Shown one piece after another: positions 1 through 4,938 of a DNA stretch of 5,023 nt. How positions within the stretch are numbered: position 1 is the stretch's first letter; every line of letters starts with the position of its first letter. Origin of the DNA: an uncultured Clostridia bacterium (GTDB taxonomy: Bacteria; Bacillota; Clostridia; Oscillospirales; Ruminococcaceae); assembly GCA_946533615.1 (NCBI GenBank), contig CAMNBY010000322.1, positions 1 through 5,023 of the forward strand, given 5' to 3'. The position numbers were made by a program, and so were the translations under genes. The notes beneath the pieces were generated by a model. That model was not told the origin of the DNA and did no database searches. It was given only the letters and a program-made list of their open reading frames with translations.

Positions 1-2
1 CT

Positions 3-87
3 TTCAAGGAGAATTTGGGTAATATGACGGAAAATATGCAAGCAGATAGCGTGCAAAGGCGTTAGCCGGTGGTTGTGCGGTGTTGCC
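3..87 (+). repeat. 85-bp dispersed repeat, left copy (inverted relative to right end)
   Basis: This stretch is identical over 85 bases to the reverse complement of 4939-5023. Identity stops at the GTGTTGCC end (81-87), where the left copy continues with TTTTATAA and the right copy with CTTATAAA. No convincing ORF or transposase lies in it. It holds a small hairpin GGC-gtta-GCC near 59-68. The inner edge abuts the decayed spoVT remnant, as if the repeat had inserted there and removed the rest of that gene. It resembles a MITE-like or other dispersed repeat. The outer edge lies beyond the window, so its true length and its target duplication cannot be seen. Confidence 0.85.
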
Positions 88-278
88 TTTTATAATAAGT
101 CCGAATAATTTACAAATCAATATATTGAAGACAGCAAAACACAGCTACTATATATAGTACAGCTTCCGAGAACCCTCATTTTAAGATCATGTCTTTTCCC
201 ATATATTACCGACAGAGTTTAAGAATGATGAATGGAGCGTAACACTGCTCACTTTATCAGAATAAAACTCGAAGATCC
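88..278 (-). pseudogene. spoVT: decayed, truncated middle part of spoVT (left half of the split gene)
   Basis: Read on the minus strand from about 276 to 190, the frame gives I-F-E-F-Y-S-D-K-V-S-S-V-T-L and so on to W-E-K-T, then stops (TGA at 189-187, TAA soon after). This resembles the part of SpoVT that follows the conserved REG motif (family pattern DPLEIFTDREGEVIL...FAKEY): E, F/Y, S/T, D, K/R, V and L fall in register. It lies at the end of the recombinase element opposite the intact spoVT start, in the matching orientation, which is where the other half of the gene is expected. Only about 30 codons are recognisable. From 88 to 190 I see no clear homology, and the sensor (GAF-like) domain is absent, cut off by the 85-bp repeat. 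The similarity was judged by eye from memory of the family, so this is a tentative call. Confidence 0.5.
146..159. repeat. 14-bp perfect palindrome
   Basis: TACTATATATAGTA reads the same on both strands. It is flanked by AGC on the left and, after two unpaired bases, GCT on the right, so a 17-bp imperfect hairpin could form. It lies in the otherwise featureless AT-rich stretch between the left repeat and the element. It could be an operator or a chance AT palindrome; no adjacent gene start supports either role. Confidence 0.4.
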
Positions 279-286
279 TGTTAATA
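268..286. other. candidate left attachment junction
   Basis: This is the switch from the SpoVT-like remnant (minus-strand codons for E-F-Y-S-D ending at 270-256) to element sequence that leads into the small ORF's leader. It holds GATCC at 274-278, which matches GACCC at the right junction with one C/T difference. The assignment depends on the remnant being spoVT. Confidence 0.4.
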
Positions 287-294
287 ATAAAAAT

Positions 295-300
295 AAGGAG
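295..300 (+). promoter_or_regulatory. ribosome binding site of the 69-aa ORF
   Basis: AAGGAG lies 11 bases before the ATG at 312, and this supports that start. In the predicted circular form the same bases would also be recombinase codons (K-E), as in tightly overlapping operon genes. I see no convincing promoter between 88 and 295 for the integrated form. Confidence 0.7.
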
Positions 301-311
301 ACGGTAAATTT

Positions 312-521
312 ATGAAAATTGACTACAGACAATTCGGAAGAAGAAAAATAGCTGCAATATGGCTGACAAATGAGGAACAGAAAACAAAGGCCGCCTATGT
401 CAAAGCATTGACCGAAAAGCTTTCTCAGGAGGGTTACATTACTGTCATTTATCGCTCTGGCAGCAAAGACCTTGAGACCTATACAAAAGGGCTTCTAAAA
501 CAAAATCTTTCAACGACTTGA
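312..521 (+). CDS. small basic protein of unknown function, element-borne
   Basis: This 69-residue protein begins M-K-I-D-Y-R-Q-F-G-R-R-K-I-A-A-I-W-L-T and has no signal peptide or membrane segment. It is rich in Lys, Arg and Glu. It seems to consist of an N-terminal beta-like stretch (I-A-A-I-W-L), a charged amphipathic helix (about 20-40), a second beta-like stretch (Y-I-T-V-I-Y-R-S-G, about 42-50) and a short helix. I associate similar short proteins with mobile elements of gut Clostridia, but I cannot name a family or domain. It is preceded by a good ribosome binding site and followed by a strong terminator. In the integrated state it has no evident promoter. In the predicted circle it would follow the recombinase with a 4-base ATGA overlap. 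Copy control, a recombination directionality factor or regulation of the recombinase are possible roles, but these are guesses from context only. Confidence 0.7.
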   Translation: MKIDYRQFGRRKIAAIWLTNEEQKTKAAYVKALTEKLSQEGYITVIYRSGSKDLETYTKGLLKQNLSTT

Positions 522-602
522 ATCATGTAAAAGTGAGCAAAGGTTTGCCTCGGTCTTCTTATAGGCCGGGGTTTTTGTTAGGTCACTCATGTTTTACATG
601 AT
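522..602. repeat. 11-bp inverted repeat bracketing the terminator
   Basis: ATCATGTAAAA (522-532) and TTTTACATGAT (592-602) are exact reverse complements on either side of the intrinsic terminator. The right arm also forms its own small palindrome, TCATG (587-591) with CATGA (597-601). In RNA the arms could close a long outer stem around the terminator hairpin. In DNA they could be a protein-binding pair just upstream of the recombinase promoter. The left arm begins directly after the stop of the small ORF. Confidence 0.6.
548..576 (+). terminator. intrinsic terminator after the 69-aa ORF
   Basis: CCTCGGTC (548-555) pairs with GGCCGGGG (564-571), eight pairs including two G-T wobbles, around an 8-base loop. 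It is followed by five T residues and then GTT. It ends transcripts from the small ORF and insulates the recombinase promoter that follows. Confidence 0.8.
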
Positions 603-636
603 CGAAGTTCGGGAGTGGATATGAAGCTTTTTCCCC

Positions 637-665
637 TTGACAACATCCTATTGATATGTTACAAT
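637..665 (+). promoter_or_regulatory. SigA-type promoter of the recombinase, with overlapping palindrome
   Basis: A perfect TTGACA -35 (637-642) is followed after 17 bases by a TACAAT -10 (660-665). A perfect 10-bp palindrome, ACAATATTGT (661-670), overlaps the -10 box and the next bases, so a repressor bound there would block initiation. The position, about 57 bases before the recombinase ATG, fits this gene. Confidence 0.75.
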
Positions 666-666
666 A

Positions 667-694
667 TTGTATAGAAAAGCAATAATGCTATAAT
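667..694 (+). promoter_or_regulatory. possible second recombinase promoter
   Basis: A perfect TATAAT -10 (689-694) stands 16 bases after TTGTAT (667-672), a weak -35. It would give a leader of only about 22 bases before the ATG at 723. The inverted repeat AGCA-ataa-TGCT (678-689) lies in its spacer. It is weaker than the upstream promoter and may not be used. Confidence 0.35.
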
Positions 695-722
695 AACATT
701 TACAGTAAGTGAGCGTGATATA

Positions 723-2654
723 ATGACAGAGAAGCTGAGGATTGCAGGCTATACCCGAATATCGGTGGATATAGAGCAGGACAGAGATAACACTTCTATA
801 GAAAACCAGAAGTCTATCATAAGGGATCATGTCAGCAGGCATTTCCCCGATAGTGAGCTTGATCTGTATGAAGACCGAGACCGCTCGGGCTATACCTTTG
901 AGCAGCGTGAGGGCTATCAGGCACTAAGGCCAAAGCTCATGAGCCTTGAGTATGATATACTGATAATCAAGGACTTTTCCCGTTTCAGCCGACGCAACAG
1001 CAAGGGGCTTGTGGAGCTTGAGGATATCCGTGACGCAGGTGTGAGGATCATCTCAATAGGTGACAATATCGACTACCCGACACATGATGACTGGCAGCGT
1101 ATACAGATGCTGTTTCTGTTCAACGAGCTGCCCGTTACCGATGCTTCACGAAAGGTAAAATCGGTCATAAAGCGCCGTCAGGAGGAGGGCAGGTGGATAT
1201 GCTCGGTACCCTACGGCTATGTGATGACCAACAGCAAGGCCATGATATTTGAGGTCAGCAAGCCCGAAGCAGATGTGGTGCGTGAGATATTCAGGCTTTA
1301 CAACAAGGGCTGGGGTTATAAGAAAATTGCCAATCATCTGACCGAGCAGCATATCCCAACGCCGAGAATGGCCGAGAAAACCCGCAAGGAGGCAAACGGC
1401 GAGGAATGTAAGCTAAAGGTACGCCCCGAGTGGAGCATACAGACTATCAGCGAGATACTTGCAAATGATTTCTATATCGGTACGCTCCGACAGCACAAGT
1501 ACAAGCGAAAAAAGATAAACGGAGCTGACGAAAAGCTATCAGAGACAGATCATCTGGTGTTTGAAAACGATCATGCAGCGATAGTTGAGCCGCTGTTGTT
1601 TGCACAGGTGCAGGAGGCCCTCAAAATCCGCTCGGGAAAGGGCTACACAGGCGTCAAGAAATATGATACCAGCTATTCGGGCTACCTTTTCTGCGGCGAC
1701 TGCGGAGCACCAATGTTTTCGATGAGCCGCCCCGATCTTGCTCCTGCCTACCGCTGCGGAACATATCACCGCTACGGAACGGGCAAATGCTCCTCGCACC
1801 ACACAAGGGTGGATATACTCGATTATATCCTGAAAAACTATATCAAACTTGTGAAGGATAATTCGCAGAGCATGATAGAGCAGCTGAAAACTGCTATAGC
1901 TCAGGAGCAGGAGGAGACCAAGGCAAGCAAAAATGTCGTTGAAGCTCTTGATTTGCAGATCGAGAACGCTAAGGCCGAGATAAAAATGCTCACCCATCAA
2001 AAGGCCCGTGACCTGATGAAGCACCCCGACAGAGCGGATATTCTCGAAGAGGCTTATGACGAGCAGATAGATGACCTTACTATCCTCATTGAGGGGCTTA
2101 AAAATCAAATGAAGCTCTCGGCTGACAAGCACAATGCGGTGATCCAGGTGAACAGAGCCGCAAAAACAGTCTTTGAGGTGTTTGATAATATCCTGAATAA
2201 GGATAAGCTGTCAAAGCAGGATATCGGGCTTATCATAGACAAGATATTTATTTTTACCGATAAGATCGAGGTCTATCTCAAAGCCGATATCGACGAGCTG
2301 CTAAAGATAACAAGCGAGCCTTATGTAACCGATACGGAGGGCAACGTTGTAAATTTTAAGTCAGGCACTAAGAAATCCGACAAACTCACCCCTATCGACC
2401 AAGTACGCACAAGTAAGGGCGAGATTCTTAGTGTCAATGTTATCAGTGACGGCGACCCCTCGCGTATCCTCATGGTGCGCCTGATCTCCTTGGGTATCAC
2501 TACCCTGCCGAGATCGTCTATCCTTCTTACTATTCCTGTTGCTTTCATGCTTGTCCTCCGTTTTCTGTGTATTAGCGCTCCCTGCGGGCGCTTTTCTTTT
2601 TGTATTATCTGTTGGAACTGTCATATTATTCACGCGGCGGGATTTTTCACCTAA
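723..2654 (+). CDS. large serine recombinase (site-specific integrase/excisionase) with chimeric C-terminal tail
   Basis: A large serine recombinase that would cut and rejoin att sites to integrate or excise its element. The resolvase-type catalytic domain (about 5-150) carries Y10-T-R12-I-S14, where Ser14 is the likely nucleophile, and the D84-F-S-R87-F-S-R-R-N motif with active-site arginines. A Recombinase domain follows (about 160-305; V-P-Y-G-Y, then I-F-R-L-Y, I-P-T-P). Next come a zinc ribbon (C324-x2-C327, C345, C356) and a long coiled coil (about 383-475), as in TnpX-like transposon recombinases. Recombinase-like sequence seems to end near residue 579 (G-D-P). The last 64 residues are antisense to spoVT and its leader and include an accidental hydrophobic run, so the 643-aa length exceeds the likely native length of about 590. 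The ATG at 723 has only a weak ribosome binding site (AAGTGAG, 707-713), suggesting low expression. All visible catalytic residues are intact. Confidence 0.9.
   Translation: MTEKLRIAGYTRISVDIEQDRDNTSIENQKSIIRDHVSRHFPDSELDLYEDRDRSGYTFEQREGYQALRPKLMSLEYDILIIKDFSRFSRRNSKGLVELEDIRDAGVRIISIGDNIDYPTHDDWQRIQMLFLFNELPVTDASRKVKSVIKRRQEEGRWICSVPYGYVMTNSKAMIFEVSKPEADVVREIFRLYNKGWGYKKIANHLTEQHIPTPRMAEKTRKEANGEECKLKVRPEWSIQTISEILANDFYIGTLRQHKYKRKKINGADEKLSETDHLVFENDHAAIVEPLLFAQVQEALKIRSGKGYTGVKKYDTSYSGYLFCGDCGAPMFSMSRPDLAPAYRCGTYHRYGTGKCSSHHTRVDILDYILKNYIKLVKDNSQSMIEQLKTAIAQEQEETKASKNVVEALDLQIENAKAEIKMLTHQKARDLMKHPDRADILEEAYDEQIDDLTILIEGLKNQMKLSADKHNAVIQVNRAAKTVFEVFDNILNKDKLSKQDIGLIIDKIFIFTDKIEVYLKADIDELLKITSEPYVTDTEGNVVNFKSGTKKSDKLTPIDQVRTSKGEILSVNVISDGDPSRILMVRLISLGITTLPRSSILLTIPVAFMLVLRFLCISAPCGRFSFCIICWNCHIIHAAGFFT
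2451..2462. other. right attachment junction between recombinase gene and spoVT
   Basis: The plus-strand codons G577-D578-P579 of the recombinase meet spoVT codons 29-31 (R-E-G on the minus strand) here. SpoVT proteins continue R-E-G-D-P-L-E, which needs C on the plus strand where A is found at 2455, so the spoVT-derived sequence can begin no further left than about 2456. The GACCC at 2454-2458 matches GATCC at the left junction. Confidence 0.6.
2458..2548 (-). pseudogene. spoVT: 5' end of disrupted spoVT (AbrB-type DNA-binding domain)
   Basis: The minus strand encodes M-K-A-T-G-I-V-R-R-I-D-D-L-G-R-V-V-I-P-K and onward to R-I-R-E-G31. This matches the SwapHinge/AbrB N-terminus of the forespore regulator SpoVT almost residue for residue; against my memory of the Bacillus protein only Leu26 to Met differs. 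After Gly31 the conserved D-P-L-E-I is replaced by S-P-S-L-I-T, the antisense of the recombinase, and the frame runs to a stop near 2321. The C-terminal half of the DNA-binding domain and the whole sensor domain are missing, so the product should be non-functional. The first 31 codons show no decay, which points to a fairly recent disruption or to drift that has not yet reached them. Its ribosome binding site and a forespore-type promoter are still present upstream. Confidence 0.85.
2555..2559 (-). promoter_or_regulatory. ribosome binding site of spoVT
   Basis: GGAGG on the minus strand, six bases before the ATG at 2548-2546, fixes the SpoVT start and shows this is the authentic gene beginning. 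Confidence 0.8.
2574..2601 (+). terminator. intrinsic terminator inside the recombinase reading frame
   Basis: AGCGC (2574-2578) pairs with GCGCT (2588-2592); after a bulged T, CC pairs with GG around CTGC. It is followed by TTTTCTTTTT. On the plus strand this is a good intrinsic terminator about 50 bases before the recombinase stop. On the minus strand the same hairpin would lie at the very 5' end of the spoVT transcript, ahead of its ribosome binding site. Confidence 0.65.
2603..2632 (-). promoter_or_regulatory. forespore (SigG/SigF-like) promoter of spoVT
   Basis: On the minus strand TGAATA (2632-2627) is followed after 17 bases by GATAATA (2609-2603). The SigG consensus in Bacillus is about TGNATA and CATNNTA at this spacing, so only the first -10 base departs. 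SpoVT is a known SigG-dependent gene in Bacillus, so position and type agree. The predicted start, about 2596, lies 48 bases before the ATG. As a SigA promoter it would have a poor -35. Confidence 0.5.
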
Positions 2655-2717
2655 TAAACCGCCTCGCTTTTCTGTTTTATTGTATTATTTGACAAGGACA
2701 ATAATCAGTTTAATATA

Positions 2718-2746
2718 TTGACAAATACTTAAAATTATAGTATAAT
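2718..2746 (+). promoter_or_regulatory. consensus SigA promoter of the ABC transporter operon
   Basis: TTGACA (2718-2723), a 17-base spacer and TATAAT (2741-2746) match the vegetative consensus in every position, so strong constitutive transcription is expected unless repressed. The start should be near 2753. It drives rightward, divergent from the spoVT promoter. Confidence 0.9.
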
Positions 2747-2752
2747 CAAGGA

Positions 2753-2773
2753 AGCGCAGAGAAGGTCTGTGCT
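2753..2773 (+). other. leader hairpin at the 5' end of the ABC operon transcript
   Basis: AGCGCAGA (2753-2760) pairs with TCTGTGCT (2766-2773), eight pairs with one G-T, loop GAAGG. It coincides with the predicted transcription start, as 5'-stabilising stem-loops do. No T tract follows, so it is not a terminator. It does not match a riboswitch I recognise. Confidence 0.45.
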
Positions 2774-2796
2774 CTGAAAGAAAAGGAAGAAAACGA

Positions 2797-2803
2797 AAGG
2801 AAG
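2797..2803 (+). promoter_or_regulatory. ribosome binding site of the ABC ATPase gene
   Basis: AAGGAAG-type purine tract, about eight bases before the ATG at 2811; it supports this start over any internal one. Confidence 0.7.
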
Positions 2804-2810
2804 TATCAAC

Positions 2811-3569
2811 ATGGCAGAGAACAACAGCTCTGAAGCCGTTCTCAAGGTCAAGGGCCTTTCAAAGCAGTACAAGAAGGGCGTTTACGCCTCTCAGGACGTC
2901 AGCTTTGAGGTCGGGCGCGGCGAGATCTTCGCGCTCATCGGACCCAACGGAGCAGGAAAGACAACTACCATCAGAATGATCTCCACGCTGCTGAAGGCCA
3001 CCGAGGGTGACGCCATCGTGGACGGACACAGCATACTTACAGAGCCCGAAAAGGTAAGGCAGTACATAACCTATCTGCCCGACGAGGCAGGCGCCTACAA
3101 GACCATGACAGGTCTCGGCTATCTCAGGTTCATGGCTCAGATCTACACCGACAGCAAGGAAAAGGCCGAGGAGTACGTTGAGCTCGGGCGAGAGATCTGC
3201 GAGCTGGGAGACAGGATAAACGACAAGATCGGCACCTACTCCCGAGGCATGGCAAGGAAGCTGCTGCTGGCAAGAGCGATCATGTCACGCCCGTCGCTGG
3301 CGATACTTGACGAGCCCACATCAGGTCTTGACATAATCAACGCGCTCGAGATCAGGCGAATGATAAAGAAGCTTGCGGCTCAGGGAATGAGCTTTCTGCT
3401 CTCTTCACACAATATGCTGGAGATCGAGTATGTCTCCGACAGGGTCGGCATAATCGCAAAGGGACACCTGCTTGAAACAGGCACTCCCGCCGAGCTGAAA
3501 GAAAAATATCAGAAGCAGAACCTTGAGGAAGTATTTGAAAAGGTGGTGACTTCGCGTGAGATTTCTTAA
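2811..3569 (+). CDS. ABC transporter ATP-binding protein (NatA/CcmA-like exporter family)
   Basis: The 252-residue cytoplasmic ATPase powers the permease encoded next. The motifs come in the usual order: Walker A G44-P-N-G-A-G-K50-T-T, signature Y-S144-R-G-M-A, Walker B L-A-I-L-D167-E168, D-loop S-G-L-D (171-174) and switch histidine H200 (S-S-H-N-M). The Q-loop position reads Y-L-P-D-E (88-92), without the usual Gln; this is common in the NatA-like group, where Y-L-P-E is typical. Length and the C-terminal L-E-E-V-F-E motif, often seen in ABC-2-type ATPases, are normal. The gene overlaps the permease start by 14 bases, so the two are translationally coupled and likely form one exporter. The substrate is unknown: sodium, drugs or peptides are possible. 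The higher GC content compared with the recombinase region suggests resident chromosomal DNA. Confidence 0.93.
   Translation: MAENNSSEAVLKVKGLSKQYKKGVYASQDVSFEVGRGEIFALIGPNGAGKTTTIRMISTLLKATEGDAIVDGHSILTEPEKVRQYITYLPDEAGAYKTMTGLGYLRFMAQIYTDSKEKAEEYVELGREICELGDRINDKIGTYSRGMARKLLLARAIMSRPSLAILDEPTSGLDIINALEIRRMIKKLAAQGMSFLLSSHNMLEIEYVSDRVGIIAKGHLLETGTPAELKEKYQKQNLEEVFEKVVTSREIS
3540..3546 (+). promoter_or_regulatory. ribosome binding site selecting the GTG start of the permease
   Basis: AAGGTGG inside the end of the ATPase gene lies nine bases before GTG at 3556. It supports this non-ATG start, which overlaps the ATPase stop by 14 bases. Confidence 0.7.
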
Positions 3570-4878
3570 TCTTTTGAAGAAAGAGCTGCGGGAGGTCATC
3601 ACAGCTCAGACCATCGCTATCCTGGTGCTGATGCTCGTCGGAATGTCGATGCTCGGCACGGTCATGACCCGCGAGATCGAAGAGGCCAACGAGGAAAGCT
3701 CGAAGATCGTTATCTGCGACAAGGACGGGACTCAGTTCACGGCAGACCTTATAGAGCTGCTTCGCCACCCCGGCGGCGTTGACAACGACGTTACCATGGT
3801 CGAGCTTGAAAGCGAAGACTACGCCGCAGAGCTCAAGCGCCTCGACCAGAAAAATGTCATAATCCTACCAGAGGGCTTTACTAAGCAGGTGACAGAGGAG
3901 GGCAAGACCGCCGAGATAATCTATGTCTGCCGCCTTACCTCCCTCTCCACAATGAGCAATATCTCCACGGGCTCCGAGACAGCCAAGGCGCTGATCGAAG
4001 CCCAGATCAAGACCCTGCTCTACAATCAGAAGACAGGCAAGGGCCAGCTCACCTCGGCTGAGGTCGAGCAGCTCAACAAGCCTATCGAGATAGAGGAAAA
4101 GACCGTTGTCAGCGACAACAGCGCCGACATCTCCTCCCAGCTCGTGCTCTCGATGAAGATGATGGAGAATATGTTCCTGCCGATCATCGTGTTCGTGCTG
4201 ATCGTTTATTCCTCGCAGATGCTGCTGGGTGCGGTCTCTACCGAGAAGATTGACAAGACGCTTGAAACGCTGCTCTCGGCTCCTGTTTCAAGGATGTCCG
4301 TGCTGGCCTCGAAGATGCTTGCGGCAGGCACGGTCGCAGCCCTTTACGCCATCGTTATGACCATCGGAATGAACCGCATGACGGGCGCCATCTCTCAGGA
4401 CGCTCTCGACCAGTACCGCCCGATGGTGGAGAAGCTCGGGCTCACCCTCAGCTTCGGACAGTATGTGCTCGTGGGTCTCCAGATGTTCGTCAGCATTCTT
4501 ATCTCGCTGTCGCTGGCGCTGGTGCTGGGTGTTCTTGCAAAGGACGCCAAGAGCGGCCAGTCCCTGCTGCTGCCGATACAGATAACCTCCATGGTGCCTT
4601 ATATGCTCTCGATGTTCATGGATATCCGCAGCCTCTCGCCCGCGGTAAAATATGTGATCTACGCTATCCCCTTCACCCACACCTTCATGGCCACCGAGAA
4701 CCTGATGTTCGGCAACATCTCGCTCTACGTCGGCGGCCTGATATACCAGCTTGTGCTGCTTGTGATCTGCATGAGCTTTGCGATCAAGGTGTTCACCAGC
4801 GACAAGATCTTCACAATGACCCTCGGCGGCGGCACAAGACGCTTCGGCAAGAAGCAGGAGACCGCCCACGAGGAATGA
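3556..4878 (+). CDS. ABC-2 type permease (NatB-like)
   Basis: This 440-residue integral membrane protein has the layout of the NatB/ABC2_membrane_3 family. A first membrane helix (about 16-38) is followed by a large, mostly soluble extracytoplasmic domain (about 39-205, with an Ile/Val/Glu-rich core). Five further helices lie at about 206-228, 252-273, 303-328, 336-358 and 388-411, and the basic cytoplasmic tail ends K-K-Q-E-T-A-H-E-E. The sequence E-K-I-D-K-T-L-E-T-L-L-S-A-P (230-243), after the second helix, is the family's cytoplasmic coupling motif, which contacts the ATPase. The start is GTG, chosen for the ribosome binding site upstream and the M-R-F-L-N-L-L-K-K-E-L beginning typical of these permeases. 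With the upstream ATPase it would form an exporter, probably with two copies of each. The substrate is not evident, and no regulator or immunity gene is visible nearby. Confidence 0.92.
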   Translation: MRFLNLLKKELREVITAQTIAILVLMLVGMSMLGTVMTREIEEANEESSKIVICDKDGTQFTADLIELLRHPGGVDNDVTMVELESEDYAAELKRLDQKNVIILPEGFTKQVTEEGKTAEIIYVCRLTSLSTMSNISTGSETAKALIEAQIKTLLYNQKTGKGQLTSAEVEQLNKPIEIEEKTVVSDNSADISSQLVLSMKMMENMFLPIIVFVLIVYSSQMLLGAVSTEKIDKTLETLLSAPVSRMSVLASKMLAAGTVAALYAIVMTIGMNRMTGAISQDALDQYRPMVEKLGLTLSFGQYVLVGLQMFVSILISLSLALVLGVLAKDAKSGQSLLLPIQITSMVPYMLSMFMDIRSLSPAVKYVIYAIPFTHTFMATENLMFGNISLYVGGLIYQLVLLVICMSFAIKVFTSDKIFTMTLGGGTRRFGKKQETAHEE

Positions 4879-4895
4879 GCCAAAACAAGGCAAAC

Positions 4896-4924
4896 AAAAA
4901 AGGGCCGCTGCGGCGGTCCTTTTT
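4896..4924 (+). terminator. intrinsic terminator of the ABC operon
   Basis: AGGGCCGC (4901-4908) pairs with GCGGTCCT (4913-4920), with one G-T, around TGCG. A run of A residues lies before it and TTTTATT follows, so it could also work in the opposite direction. It lies 18 bases after the permease stop. Confidence 0.88.
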
Positions 4925-4938
4925 ATTGTCTTTATAAG

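Larger units (their letters stand above)
277..2457 (+). mobile_element. small serine-recombinase integrative element inserted in spoVT
   Basis: The proposed element is about 2.2 kb and holds only the 69-aa ORF and a large serine recombinase. The right boundary is well placed: spoVT reads correctly on the minus strand up to codon 31 (2456-2458) and then switches to antisense recombinase. The left boundary is inferred from the SpoVT-like remnant ending near 277. The two ends share GA(C/T)CC (274-278, GATCC; 2454-2458, GACCC). Large serine recombinases typically exchange strands at a 2-bp core within short non-repeated att sites, so the lack of long direct repeats is expected. Joining the ends at this motif gives a continuous recombinase frame whose TGA overlaps the small ORF's ATG. 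No conjugation, resistance or other cargo genes are present. The exact core dinucleotide is uncertain by a few bases. Confidence 0.6.

Noticed and set aside
1539..2132. 197-codon open frame on the minus strand inside the recombinase gene
   Set aside because: It is antisense to the conserved zinc ribbon and coiled coil of the recombinase, has no ribosome binding site, and resembles no family.
2361..2633. 90-codon minus-strand frame overlapping the spoVT start
   Set aside because: It overlaps the spoVT promoter and start in another frame, and the spoVT frame is clearly the real one. It also runs across the element junction.
2636..2663. GGCGG and CCGCC possible hairpin between spoVT and the ABC promoter
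   Set aside because: Only five pairs around an 18-base loop; too weak to call a terminator.
2539..2721. 60-codon plus-strand hydrophobic open frame
   Set aside because: It lies antisense to spoVT and its leader, contains a terminator hairpin, and has no ribosome binding site; the hydrophobicity comes from the T-rich tract.
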